DNA of 22,134 nucleotides from positions 1 to 22,134 of the IMG/VR virus record IMGVR_UViG_3300032516_000222. One strand, 5' to 3'. The DNA is from a virus. Positions 1 through 7,635 of the stretch are shown in pieces. The notes beneath the pieces are model-generated. The model was not told the DNA's origin. It ran no database searches and saw only the letters and a list, made by a program, of their open reading frames with translations. The position numbers and the translations under genes were made by a program. How positions within the stretch are numbered: the stretch's first letter is position 1; each line of letters opens with the position of its first letter.

Positions 1-1
1 T

Positions 2-355
2 TACCAACCTGTAAGTTCAAATATAGAAGTCGAATATAATAAAAATCAAAAGGTAAAGAACATTGACCAAATGATCGGTAGGCTTTCCGGTCTTGTTAAG
101 TTAATGCCCGGACTTATCTTCCCGATTTTAAAGATGACCGAAATGCAATTTGAACTTTTAGGTCAAGAGATACAAACGATCCAACCCTATATTGCACAAG
201 TAATAAAGATGGGTATGAATCAGGAAGGGGGGCAGGGGGAAACACCACAAGATCAGGGTCCACCCATGACAAGTAATCAGAACGGCATCCCGGTCCAAGG
301 TCTCGAAGAACAAGTTAGAGATGGACAAGATTCAATGAAAGGTGGTATGATGTAA
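2..355 (+). CDS. Probable portal protein, C-terminal part (5' end outside window)
   Basis: The frame is open from the left edge, so the ATG at 71 is probably internal and this is the 3' end of a longer gene. Visible sequence: a charged N-terminal part, a hydrophobic helical stretch (LMPGLIFPILKM), more helix, then a Gln/Gly/Pro/Met-rich low-complexity tail ending in MKGGMM. A helical segment followed by such a tail, just before a small helical protein, a scaffold-like protein and the capsid protein, fits the C-terminus of a podovirus-type portal, the dodecameric ring at the head vertex through which DNA passes. The portal call rests mainly on gene order; no diagnostic portal core is in the window. 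It could instead be another head protein. Confidence 0.5.
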   Translation, partial: YQPVSSNIEVEYNKNQKVKNIDQMIGRLSGLVKLMPGLIFPILKMTEMQFELLGQEIQTIQPYIAQVIKMGMNQEGGQGETPQDQGPPMTSNQNGIPVQGLEEQVRDGQDSMKGGMM

Positions 356-357
356 TT

Positions 358-660
358 ATGATAACCCAAGAAGACGTAGATAGGTATTTAGGAAGAACAA
401 GGAAGCATGGTGAGCGGACGCTATCTCTTTTGGGGCAGTATCAGGGGTTTATCGCCGCCATAGGAACGGAGATCGGGAAGGAATTATTAAAGGATCTTAT
501 TCGTGAACATGAACTTCTCTTAAGTAAGGTTGCGGATCTGGATGTAACGGATGAAGAAAAAATGCAATATAAGGTAGTAAGGAGGATGTTATTAACATGG
601 GGCGATAGGATAACGGCTTATGAAACTAAACTAAAAGAAGTCAAAGGAAAGGAGATTTAA
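358..660 (+). CDS. Small helical protein of the head gene cluster, function unknown
   Basis: A 100-residue, mostly alpha-helical, highly charged protein with no membrane segment, cysteines or catalytic motif that I recognise. It starts two bases after the upstream stop, with only a weak purine-rich site, suggesting translational coupling, and is followed after one base by the scaffold-like gene. Small helical proteins in this position are common in phage head operons, but I cannot assign a family. The closest functional guess is a head-assembly accessory factor, by location only. Confidence 0.75.
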   Translation: MITQEDVDRYLGRTRKHGERTLSLLGQYQGFIAAIGTEIGKELLKDLIREHELLLSKVADLDVTDEEKMQYKVVRRMLLTWGDRITAYETKLKEVKGKEI

Positions 661-661
661 A

Positions 662-1411
662 ATGGCTGAAAATGAAGAGACCTTGGGAACTCAATCCCCC
701 CCAGAGGGCAATGATGAGATACCCTCGTCTGCAAGAGAAGCCTTAGAGGAAGCGGCTCCTCCACCTCAATCGGAACCCGATGACACCCTTGACGACCATA
801 AGGAACGATCAAGGCTGGGCAGAAGGTTCACGAAATTTGAGCAGGAGATTGATGGTCTTAAACAGACTATCTCACAACTCAATACTGTTCTATCCCAAAG
901 GCAAGATCCTTATGTGGAAAGGGCAATGTCTCAACCCTTGGAGGAAAAACCTCCCGTTGAGTACATTACCACCCCCGATGATCTGGAAAAGTATGAAGCA
1001 TGGCGGGATGAACAGGTGGCAAGGAAGCGTAACGCATATGCCAATAGGTACGTTCATAGCATTAAGAACCTTACCTATATGAGTCCGGATATGCACACGG
1101 AGATTGAGCAGGAACTTTTGACGAATGTAGGGGAATACCCGACTTATTCTAAGTTTTCAGATCCAGCCGGAGATGCCCAAAAGAACTATATGAAGGCAGA
1201 AAACAAACTGCTCAAGCAAAGACTTGGCGCTAAACCACAACCCAATGTCCGTGGAGGCCAAAGTGCTCCTACGGGCGTATCTGCGAATACCCGTATTAAC
1301 GCCCCCTTAAGAGCGCCTATAAAGTTGGATGAATACGCATCCAAGTTCGTAAAGCATCTTGGGGAGGCCGAGGATTCGGAATGGGTTCAGAAGTCTGTGA
1401 GTGATAAATGA
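662..1411 (+). CDS. Putative capsid scaffolding protein
   Basis: A 249-residue protein with an acidic, Pro-rich, probably disordered N-terminus (residues 1-50), a coiled-coil-like segment (about 55-80: RFTKFEQEIDGLKQTISQL), a charged Tyr-rich middle, a Gly/Ala/Pro linker (about 195-220) and a short charged C-terminus. Scaffolding proteins share this build: low complexity, acidic, helical, hydrophilic, encoded between portal and capsid genes; they fill the procapsid and leave before or during DNA packaging. A good ribosome site (GGAGA) lies before the ATG. The stop overlaps the next start as ATGA. No protease motif is visible. The assignment comes from position and composition, not from a conserved motif. 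Confidence 0.6.
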   Translation: MAENEETLGTQSPPEGNDEIPSSAREALEEAAPPPQSEPDDTLDDHKERSRLGRRFTKFEQEIDGLKQTISQLNTVLSQRQDPYVERAMSQPLEEKPPVEYITTPDDLEKYEAWRDEQVARKRNAYANRYVHSIKNLTYMSPDMHTEIEQELLTNVGEYPTYSKFSDPAGDAQKNYMKAENKLLKQRLGAKPQPNVRGGQSAPTGVSANTRINAPLRAPIKLDEYASKFVKHLGEAEDSEWVQKSVSDK

Positions 1412-1779
1412 AAAGCCGCTTTATAAGAACGCATAGGAAGCCTCTGCCTAAAAAGTTGCGTTCAAAGAAGTTACCCGGTTCTTTCGAGGAAACGGGGAAG
1501 TTTATAAAATGCTGGAACTGTGGTTCTACGATAGATACCACGAGAAACATTTCCGGCAGCGGTCATGGGGTACGCCATGAGGACTTTCCTATTGAAGATC
1601 TTAACGTAATAGGTGGTGGCGAACCAAAAGATATAGTTTTAACGATGGATACATTAAGCATGGAAGGTGTCATCCTTGAGAACGGCCCTGATGGTAATCC
1701 GATAACGGGTTATTATACTCCACGGAAATCCGTGGCAGTATCAGGATGCTGGCTCTGTGGTTGTCGCAACCTTCCTTAA
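1408..1779 (+). CDS. Zinc-ribbon-like protein of the head gene cluster
   Basis: A 123-residue protein with a very basic N-terminus (residues 1-34) and two paired-cysteine knuckles, C35-W-N-C38-G and C114-W-L-C117-G-C119, able to bind one zinc ion as a ribbon with a roughly 75-residue insert. It overlaps the scaffold-like gene by ATGA and lies 16 bases before the putative decoration gene. Short CxxC...CxxC proteins occur in head clusters of uncultured phages, but I know no proven function; a small structural or DNA-binding role is possible. The Cys residues are directly visible; zinc binding is inferred. Confidence 0.7.
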   Translation: MKSRFIRTHRKPLPKKLRSKKLPGSFEETGKFIKCWNCGSTIDTTRNISGSGHGVRHEDFPIEDLNVIGGGEPKDIVLTMDTLSMEGVILENGPDGNPITGYYTPRKSVAVSGCWLCGCRNLP

Positions 1780-1795
1780 TATGGAGGATTGAAAA

Positions 1796-2656
1796 GTGGG
1801 CATGGGATTTGAAGTAGTATACGCCCCCCAACGACCAATCTGGATGCCTGTTGACGGAACGCAAGTTCTGATGCAAGGCGGTCTGGTGTCTTTCGGTTTG
1901 CGTACTCCCGCTCAAACTGGTGGTGTTGCTATTCTTACGGCAGCTTCCGGTACAGCGGACGTGGGCGGTGGACCGAGAACACCTTACGGTGTTGTTATTG
2001 GAGACAATAACGCCACTCCGGTGAACACCTTGCTTGGTACTGCACTTGTAACAGTACAGACAATCACGGGTTGTGATACCGCTGCGGCTCAGTTGGCAAG
2101 AGATTGGCGAGGTGTTGAGGGAAGTATGTGGCCAAAGGGAGACCCCCAGCCAATGGTACAGGTCGCTTTGATCTCACCATTGACTGTTTTGAAGGGGTAT
2201 TTAAGAGGTAGTGCTACGGTTGGCACTACGGTAATAACAGAAACAACGGCAGCGAGTGGACTTTCAACTACGGGTGCGACCTTTGCGGCTACACTTGGGT
2301 TCACTTCAACTGCGAACTTCACAACGCTGGCTTACACATCAGGGAAGAACGCAGGAATTTATCGTATTCGTACTGATGGCGGTACAACCATCACCACGAA
2401 TACCAAGGCGTTCCCTTACACTCCCGTTGTGGGGGATAAGGCGAAGTCGGCGAATTTGAAATTAGGCGTTGGCCAGTTAAAGACCGATACGACTTATGGT
2501 CTTTGGATTGACAATGCAACTACGGCGGCAACGAACTATTGGACTGTAAACATCTATGAGATTAACCTTTGCACGGAGCCGGGTAACGAATATGTTATCT
2601 TCTCCTTCATGGGTGACCAGTTCGTAACAGCAAACAGCGGTCGGGTGACGACCTAA
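1796..2656 (+). CDS. Putative head decoration / stabilisation protein
   Basis: A 286-residue protein rich in Thr, Gly, Ala and Val with a beta-strand pattern throughout and few charged residues, no signal peptide and no membrane segment. I chose the GTG at 1796 because GGAGG (1783-1787) is 8 bases upstream; the ATG at 1802 would be 14 bases away. The gene sits directly before the major capsid gene, as lambda-type decoration genes do, and its beta-rich composition suits a protein binding the outside of the shell. No family-specific motif was recognised; a minor capsid or head-fibre protein is the main alternative. Confidence 0.5.
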   Translation: MGMGFEVVYAPQRPIWMPVDGTQVLMQGGLVSFGLRTPAQTGGVAILTAASGTADVGGGPRTPYGVVIGDNNATPVNTLLGTALVTVQTITGCDTAAAQLARDWRGVEGSMWPKGDPQPMVQVALISPLTVLKGYLRGSATVGTTVITETTAASGLSTTGATFAATLGFTSTANFTTLAYTSGKNAGIYRIRTDGGTTITTNTKAFPYTPVVGDKAKSANLKLGVGQLKTDTTYGLWIDNATTAATNYWTVNIYEINLCTEPGNEYVIFSFMGDQFVTANSGRVTT

Positions 2657-2668
2657 TAGGAGGCTATC

Positions 2669-3607
2669 ATGGGAAATCCCTTAACAAGTTCACAGTTTAT
2701 GCGGCTTCTGGACGACAGACTCCGCAAGGTTTATGTGGACTCTTTCAAGGAACTGCCTTCTATGGTCGATCAGCTTTTTGGCTCGATTAAATCAGACAAG
2801 GCATGGGAAGAGTTCTATGGTGTTGGTGCGGTTCCTGACATTCCTGCGTTCAATGGACTGCTGGAATACCTAAGTGTTGCCCCGCAATACTATACCCGGA
2901 TTGAACCTAAAGAGTTCGCCGGGGGTATCCAGATTGAACGTAAACTTATTGACGATGACCGTTATGACGTTATTAAGAGTCGACAGAATGGTCTGGTTCA
3001 GTCTTTGCTTCGGGTGAAGGAAAAATACGGTGCTCAGGCATTCGGATATGCCTTTAGTTCCGCCATGACCTTTGCGACTTCCGAAGAGGGTGTAGCATTA
3101 TGTTCATCTTCGCATACGACCAAGAGTGGTGCGGCAACGACGTCCGGTTTCAGTAATGCCGGGTCTACGGCGTTGTCCAAAACTTCGATTGGTGCAACCC
3201 GTATCATTATGAGGCAGTTCAGAAACGAAGTGGGCCAGAGGATCGTTATTGAACCCGATACCCTTATCGTTCCCGATACCCTCTACGATACGGCTTGTGA
3301 GGCCGTCGGCAAGAGCATGGATGCGAGTTCACAGCTTGACCCGGATTCCGGGAATAACAAGATCAATGCCCAATATGGTCGTTTCAAGGTCATTTCTTAT
3401 CCGAGACTTGACGACATTGATACGAATAATTGGTTCATGGTCGATTCAAAACAGATGAAAGAATATCTCATCTGGATTGATAGGGTGGCCCCGGACATCA
3501 CGACTGAAAAGGACTTCGAGTCCTTGATGTTCAAACAGGCCATTTATGCCCGGTTTGGGTACGGCTATACAGATTGGCGCTGGATCTACGGACAAGCGGT
3601 TGCGTAA
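2669..3607 (+). CDS. Major capsid protein, HK97 fold
   Basis: A 312-residue protein and the clearest anchor of the window. The N-terminal third is helical and charged (possible N-arm), followed by the central segment CSSSH at residues 145-149 leading into a Thr/Ser/Gly/Ala loop and then TALSKTSI. A Ser-rich stretch with SxH followed by a small-residue loop and TALS is typical of Mu gpT-like HK97-fold capsid proteins. The later part (PDTLIVPDTLYDTACEAVG, then a Tyr/Trp-rich end) fits the A- and P-domain strands. It would build the icosahedral shell in hundreds of copies. Strong ribosome site AGGAGG before ATG. No N-terminal maturation peptide is obvious. The gene is followed by two hairpins. 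Confidence 0.9.
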   Translation: MGNPLTSSQFMRLLDDRLRKVYVDSFKELPSMVDQLFGSIKSDKAWEEFYGVGAVPDIPAFNGLLEYLSVAPQYYTRIEPKEFAGGIQIERKLIDDDRYDVIKSRQNGLVQSLLRVKEKYGAQAFGYAFSSAMTFATSEEGVALCSSSHTTKSGAATTSGFSNAGSTALSKTSIGATRIIMRQFRNEVGQRIVIEPDTLIVPDTLYDTACEAVGKSMDASSQLDPDSGNNKINAQYGRFKVISYPRLDDIDTNNWFMVDSKQMKEYLIWIDRVAPDITTEKDFESLMFKQAIYARFGYGYTDWRWIYGQAVA

Positions 3608-3614
3608 TTTACTT

Positions 3615-3639
3615 GGTGGGGGTGTAAAAAGCCCCCGCC
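3615..3639 (+). terminator. GC-rich hairpin after the capsid gene (possible attenuator)
   Basis: GGTGGGGG at 3615-3622 pairs with CCCCCGCC at 3632-3639, with one G.U pair and an extra T.G pair closing a 7-nt loop GTAAAAA. It begins eight bases after the capsid stop. There is no clear U-run after the stem, so it may cause partial termination, act as an RNA-processing site or protect the capsid mRNA 3' end rather than be a full terminator. Confidence 0.45.
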
Positions 3640-3654
3640 ATTTAACCGGGTAAG

Positions 3655-3673
3655 CGGGAGTTAGATTCTCCCG
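3655..3673 (+). other. Second hairpin in the capsid/beta-helix intergenic gap
   Basis: CGGGAG (3655-3660) pairs with CTCCCG (3668-3673) around the 7-nt loop TTAGATT. CCGGG at 3646-3650 could compete for CCCGG at 3670-3674, giving an alternative fold. It lies 25 bases before the GGAGG of the next gene. Function unknown; a differential-expression element is plausible by position. Confidence 0.4.
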
Positions 3674-3711
3674 GGCATCAGTCCGATGTTCCTTTTAATG
3701 GAGGATAAAAA

Positions 3712-4665
3712 ATGGGATTAACGAATTTTCCACAAGGAGTAACGAGTTTTGGTGTTCCGGTTCTTCCGGCTGCGGACCCCGTTATTGCAGGTAATGTTTA
3801 TTTTGTCGGCAAGACGGCTTCGGGCAAATGGATTGCGGGAGTAGATGATCCCTCTTATGGGACTCTTGAAAAACCCTTTGCCACGATTGACTATGCCATT
3901 GGTAAGTGTACGGCAAGTCAGGGTGATGTCATTTATGTTCTGCCGGGGCATACGGAAACTATTGCTGCGGCAGGTGGGATTACCTGCGACGTCGCCGGGG
4001 TTTCGATCATCGGTCTTGGGCAGGGTAACTTAAGACCTACAATTACATGGTCGGAGACTGCATCGTCATGGCTCGTGACAGCGGCGAATGTTCTAATTAA
4101 GAACATCATTACCACGCTTTCAAAAGATGAAGTTGCTTCGATGTTTGCAGTATCGGCGGCAGGGTGTACCTTGGACAAGGTTAACTTTAAGGAATACGGT
4201 GCCAAGGGAGCAACGGGGCAGGCCATCCAGTTTCTTTTGACGACGGCAGATGCGAATGAACTTACGGTTTGCAACTGCTACCATAAACAGCAGACAGCGG
4301 CGAATGCGAATCAGGTGTGGATTGATCTTGTTGGCACGACCAATACCAAGATCATCAACAACACATTCATCATTCTTGCGAAGGCGGCTACTGCTTCTAT
4401 TTGTATCAGCGGTTCTACCGCCGTGGTGGGCATTGAAATCGCCTACAATAAGATCATGTGGACAGGGGCTACGATTACAAACATCATCAACTTGGTAACG
4501 ACTTCAACTGGGATCATCTACAACAACTACGTCGCTGGCGGTGCTGCGGTTCTCTTGGCGGCAACTATTGTTGGAGACCAATGCTTCCCGTTCAATAATT
4601 ACGCTACCAATACGTTGACTGGTTCCGGTACGCTGGCTCCGACTGTGGCTGACGTCGTAACTTAA
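3712..4665 (+). CDS. Right-handed parallel beta-helix protein, putative capsid-associated fibre or decoration
   Basis: A 317-residue protein. The segment DPSYGTLEKPFATIDYAIGK (about residues 46-65) followed by GDVIYVLPGHTETI is the characteristic entry of pectin-lyase-fold beta-helix proteins (a GT..KPFATI..AI turn, then a GD.IYVLPG strand). After it come short strands with Asn/Thr/Ile turns (TKIINNTFII, IEIAYNKIM, GIIYNNYV), as expected for stacked coils. No catalytic site is visible. In phages such proteins are tailspikes, head fibres or decoration proteins. Position directly after the capsid gene, with its own strong GGAGG site and flanking hairpins, favours an abundant head-associated protein over a tailspike. 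That role is an inference. Confidence 0.65.
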   Translation: MGLTNFPQGVTSFGVPVLPAADPVIAGNVYFVGKTASGKWIAGVDDPSYGTLEKPFATIDYAIGKCTASQGDVIYVLPGHTETIAAAGGITCDVAGVSIIGLGQGNLRPTITWSETASSWLVTAANVLIKNIITTLSKDEVASMFAVSAAGCTLDKVNFKEYGAKGATGQAIQFLLTTADANELTVCNCYHKQQTAANANQVWIDLVGTTNTKIINNTFIILAKAATASICISGSTAVVGIEIAYNKIMWTGATITNIINLVTTSTGIIYNNYVAGGAAVLLAATIVGDQCFPFNNYATNTLTGSGTLAPTVADVVT

Positions 4666-4679
4666 CCTTTAACCCCGAT

Positions 4680-4701
4680 GGGGCGGCGGGTAATCCGCCC
4701 C
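4680..4701 (+). terminator. GC hairpin after the beta-helix gene
   Basis: GGGGCGG (4680-4686) and CCGCCCC (4695-4701) form a perfect 7-bp stem with an 8-nt loop. CCCC at 4673-4676 can pair instead with GGGG at 4680-4683, a possible competing hairpin. No U-run follows, so termination would be weak or factor-dependent. It starts 15 bases after the beta-helix stop and overlaps the ATG at 4678. Confidence 0.4.
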
Positions 4702-4710
4702 ACTTATAAT

Positions 4711-5610
4711 ATGAATATCTCCGCTTCATGTATCTTAAACGAGAGATCCGTTGAAATAGATGGTGTCTTAAGGGATGTCTATGAACTTGGCTCGCTCCAT
4801 GTCCTTCCGAGAGAGGATGGTCTGGGGAGATTTATCGTAAGTTATGCAGAAAGGAGGGCCGAAAAGGATGGTAAGTATTGTGTCGTTGGTCTTGCCCTAC
4901 CGGAGACTTATGACAATGTTTATCGTAAGTATGGGTGGATTGATAATGGTCACTATGCTGGCAGGGTGATAATGACTTCCATTCCTGTGGACACGATAAA
5001 GGTAACGAATGTATGGGAACTTGACCTTAATGAAATTAAAAGGGCAAGAGAGGCGCTGCGTCTTTTCCTTACCTTGCCGATAACCGGAAAAGTTTTGGAT
5101 ATTGGCAGTTCGGACGGGTCTCATTCAAAGTATATGCGGTATCAGGGCATGGACGTCGTTACTCTGGATCACAACCACGATGCCGACATCAACGCCGTAT
5201 GGCCCATTAAACTTGATTATAAAGTAGATGCCGTATGGTGCAGCCACATCCTTGAGCACAGCCGCCATCCCGGGGCATTCCTTGATGCTATAGCGGATGT
5301 CTTGAATCCCGGTGGTTGGTTGGCCATCACAGTCCCCCCGGCAAAGCATGAAGTGGTCGGCGGACACTTATCAATCTGGAACGCTGGTCTTTTACTTTAT
5401 AATTTAATTCTCGCAGGGTTCGATTGCAGGGATGCGAAGGTGTATAGTTATGATTACAATGTGTCCGTCATTGTCAGATACAGAAAAGCCATATTACCTA
5501 AATTAAATTATGATTGTGGCGATATCGAACTTTTGCAAGCGTTCTTCCCCATGCCTGTCTATCAAGGGTTTAATGGTATAATCTCTCAACTGAATTGGAA
5601 TAGCGAATGA
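4711..5610 (+). CDS. Class I SAM-dependent methyltransferase (Methyltransf_11-like)
   Basis: About 299 residues from the ATG at 4711. Residues 1-120 form an N-terminal part I do not recognise. Then come the Rossmann-type SAM motifs: VLDIGSSDGS (residues 128-137, motif I), VTLDH with acidic D153 (motif II), WCSHILEHSRHP (about 176-187) and LNPGGWLAITVPP (motif after strand 5). The substrate cannot be read from sequence; a sugar, peptide or small metabolite is more likely than DNA because no DPPY/NPPY motif is visible. Start choice: an in-frame ATG at 4678 sits inside a GC hairpin and lacks a ribosome site; 4711 lacks a good site too, so the start is uncertain. The stop overlaps the next start by ATGA, so the two products are probably used together. 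Confidence 0.8.
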   Translation: MNISASCILNERSVEIDGVLRDVYELGSLHVLPREDGLGRFIVSYAERRAEKDGKYCVVGLALPETYDNVYRKYGWIDNGHYAGRVIMTSIPVDTIKVTNVWELDLNEIKRAREALRLFLTLPITGKVLDIGSSDGSHSKYMRYQGMDVVTLDHNHDADINAVWPIKLDYKVDAVWCSHILEHSRHPGAFLDAIADVLNPGGWLAITVPPAKHEVVGGHLSIWNAGLLLYNLILAGFDCRDAKVYSYDYNVSVIVRYRKAILPKLNYDCGDIELLQAFFPMPVYQGFNGIISQLNWNSE

Positions 5611-6146
5611 AAGTTTATATTTTGGGAAAAGGCCGAGGCTGGGAAGATGCCCCTTATGAAAAGGATACGGATGTCTGGGGCGTAACCCAAATGATCCTTA
5701 AGAGAGACTGCACCCTTGCCATAGACATGAATGTTTATGATGACGGCAGGTGGGGGGAGAAGGAAAAGCAAGAGGCTAAACTGGCAAAAGAGGTCTGCCT
5801 TATAAACAAGATCCCTTATATTGACCTTGAGACTTATCCTTATGAAATAATAAGAGATTGCTTCAAGACTGATTACTTCTCAAACACGGTTGATTATGCC
5901 ATAGCAATGGCTCTATATAGTGGTTATGACGAGATAGACCTTTATGGTATCACGATGGAAGAGGGGTCTGAATACTCTTACCAGAAACCGGGGTGCGACT
6001 TTTGGTGCGGCGTGGCGAAAGGCATGGGCGTAAACATAAGAGTATTCGGGCAATATGCTACATTGATGCGGACGAGAGACAAGAAGGTATATGGGTATGA
6101 TTTCCTACAACAGACGTATGAAGAGAAAGGAGTGTTATTTGTATGA
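5607..6146 (+). CDS. Rossmann-like DUF115/MptE- or GT42-like protein
   Basis: A 179-residue protein. It opens with a nucleotide-binding-type strand-loop (MKVYILGKGRGWEDAP), continues with DVWGV and ends with SNTVDYAIAMALYSGYDEI (92-110) then DLYGITMEEGSEY (111-123). The pattern 'S/N..xYAIA.A...GY.EI.LYG.DM' is shared by DUF115/MptE-like proteins and resembles the GT42 sialyltransferase region 'SG..A...A...GYKEI.L.GIDF'. A role in building or recognising a phosphorylated or nucleotide-linked sugar is therefore possible but unproven. It overlaps the methyltransferase (5607-5610) and the next gene (6143-6146), both as ATGA. Similar proteins are common in uncultured phages. Confidence 0.6.
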   Translation: MKVYILGKGRGWEDAPYEKDTDVWGVTQMILKRDCTLAIDMNVYDDGRWGEKEKQEAKLAKEVCLINKIPYIDLETYPYEIIRDCFKTDYFSNTVDYAIAMALYSGYDEIDLYGITMEEGSEYSYQKPGCDFWCGVAKGMGVNIRVFGQYATLMRTRDKKVYGYDFLQQTYEEKGVLFV

Positions 6147-6688
6147 GCGAACTAAGTTTTTTTTCTGAATCGGACATGATTGTAACAAAGGACGGCACGA
6201 AGAGGATTTCGTCTGAATATCCCATCTGGTATAACCGACAGATGTTGGATGAACTTTCAGAAGATATCCGGATGGCGGAGTTTGATATAAAGTCAGGCAG
6301 GGTCAAGGACAGCCAGTTGGGACAGGCAAAGGATAAGTTAAGTAAGATGCGGGATAGGATGTCGGAAATTGATAACTCCATGCCCAAACTGGATGCTAAA
6401 GAGATCGATAAGATCGCAAAGGTCCGGAAGGAACTTGGTAAAAGCATTTCTTCAAAGATGTATTCGAGATCGGATATGAAAAAGGGTTTGGCTGATTCCC
6501 ATGAAGAGGCCCGTAGGATGATAAGCCCTTCGATTGATCTTCCCCCGGAAGCCTTGGAGATTGCAAAAATGTGCAACGTTAATACGAAGGATGGAAAGAT
6601 CAGTCGGACGGAAGCGGAGAAGATCTGGAAGATTACGGGAAGGTATTTAGACGAGGGTTCAAATACGGAGTCGCTTAGAAAAGATTAA
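6143..6688 (+). CDS. Coiled-coil protein, function unknown
   Basis: A 181-residue, Lys/Glu/Asp/Met-rich helical protein with a probable coiled coil (about residues 33-105: RQMLDELSEDIRMAEFDIKS, then KDKLSKMRDRMSEID). A short N-terminal part (SEYPIWYNRQM) and the C-terminal half look globular. The last 45 residues include an EF-hand-like stretch, NVNTKDGKISRTEAEKIWKI (acidic/Asn residues spaced N-T-D-G-I-E), which might bind calcium but lacks a clear paired hand. Good AAAGGAG site; ATGA overlap with the upstream gene. By position it may be a head-completion or assembly factor. Confidence 0.65.
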   Translation: MSELSFFSESDMIVTKDGTKRISSEYPIWYNRQMLDELSEDIRMAEFDIKSGRVKDSQLGQAKDKLSKMRDRMSEIDNSMPKLDAKEIDKIAKVRKELGKSISSKMYSRSDMKKGLADSHEEARRMISPSIDLPPEALEIAKMCNVNTKDGKISRTEAEKIWKITGRYLDEGSNTESLRKD

Positions 6689-6697
6689 GGGGGCGTT

Positions 6698-7633
6698 ATG
6701 GATGGAAAATTGATGCTATATCAGGTAAGGCAACTTTTACAAGAGTCTTCGGGTTCTGGGTTCCTTGATGATAGGACGACTTATGATTACCTTTTTGAGG
6801 CGGCGTGTGAACTTACCTCTGCGTTAAAGTTGTCTACGGCATCACAGACCATTACCACGACTGCCACGACTTCCCTTTATGACCTGAATGCGGACTTTCT
6901 GTGCCTTTATGTCAAGAATGACACGAATGATTTTGTGATAAAGTATTACGACGGATCGGGTTATTACTGGCCGACATTCAGGGATGAAGGGTTCATCTTT
7001 CAGGAAAACTCTCTTACGGATTCTTCTATCCCGAACAACTTTTCCATTGTTGACGAGTCTACGATTCCTACGAATGAAACGGGAACTGCGACATCGGACG
7101 GTGCAGCAAGTAATGGAGAATGTACCCTTACGGATACCGCAGGGCTTTTTACAACATCAGGGATCTTCGCAGGAGATCTTGTCCATAATACGACAGACGG
7201 TAGTGACGGGGTGGTCTTGGTCGTAACGGATGCGACCCATTTGCAGACTGCCTTATTCGGCGGCACAAATAACGATTGGACGAGTGCCGATGCCTATACG
7301 ATAGTCCCCCAGACAAGACGGCAGTTATATCTTGATCCCCCGTCACTTACCGCAGGACACACAATTACCGTAAGATACGTCCCGAAACCATCCCCCGTTT
7401 ATTCTTCTTTTAGAAGTTACAGAATCCCGAGTCATTATATGCCAGCCGTTATTAAGTATGCCGCATGGCTCTATAAGTATCGGGACAGAGAGCCTAACTT
7501 CGGGGATGCGTGGTTCAAGTATTGGGAGATGCAATTAAGGAAGTATCATGCCAATGAGAATAGGAGTCCTGCAAGACAAAGGTGGACTATAAATATGACC
7601 CGGAGAACTCTTGATGATCGCTCAATGAGGTAG
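6698..7633 (+). CDS. Head-tail adaptor protein (podovirus gp11-like role)
   Basis: A 311-residue protein. Residues 1-75 form a helical start (LYQVRQLLQESSGSGFLDDR, TYDYLFEAACELTSAL) followed by strands (SLYDLNADFLCLYVK), and the C-terminus (HYMPAVIKYAAWLYKYRDRE..GDAWFKYWEMQLRKY) is a helical pair. This helix-strand-helix build, with Tyr/Trp-rich C-terminal helices, is that of phage adaptor proteins (DUF6682-like / tail tubular A-like) that dock below the portal. Residues about 128-203 look like an inserted beta domain (Gly/Thr/Asp-rich, CTLTDTAGLFTTSGIFAGD). It lies directly before the nozzle-like gene, as expected. Ribosome site GGGGG before ATG. Confidence 0.7.
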   Translation: MDGKLMLYQVRQLLQESSGSGFLDDRTTYDYLFEAACELTSALKLSTASQTITTTATTSLYDLNADFLCLYVKNDTNDFVIKYYDGSGYYWPTFRDEGFIFQENSLTDSSIPNNFSIVDESTIPTNETGTATSDGAASNGECTLTDTAGLFTTSGIFAGDLVHNTTDGSDGVVLVVTDATHLQTALFGGTNNDWTSADAYTIVPQTRRQLYLDPPSLTAGHTITVRYVPKPSPVYSSFRSYRIPSHYMPAVIKYAAWLYKYRDREPNFGDAWFKYWEMQLRKYHANENRSPARQRWTINMTRRTLDDRSMR

Positions 7634-7635
7634 TC

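Noticed and set aside
4705-4710. TATAAT as a promoter -10 box before the methyltransferase
   Set aside because: No -35 element at the right distance (that region is a GC hairpin) and the implied transcript would begin after the likely start codon.
4678-4710. ATG 4678 as the methyltransferase start
   Set aside because: It is inside a GC hairpin and lacks a ribosome site; the added 11 residues are low-complexity translation of the stem. It cannot be fully excluded.
6058-6576. 172-residue antisense frame opposite the 5607 and 6143 genes
   Set aside because: Shadow of two real plus-strand genes; Ser/Ile/Leu-rich translation and no ribosome site or operon context.
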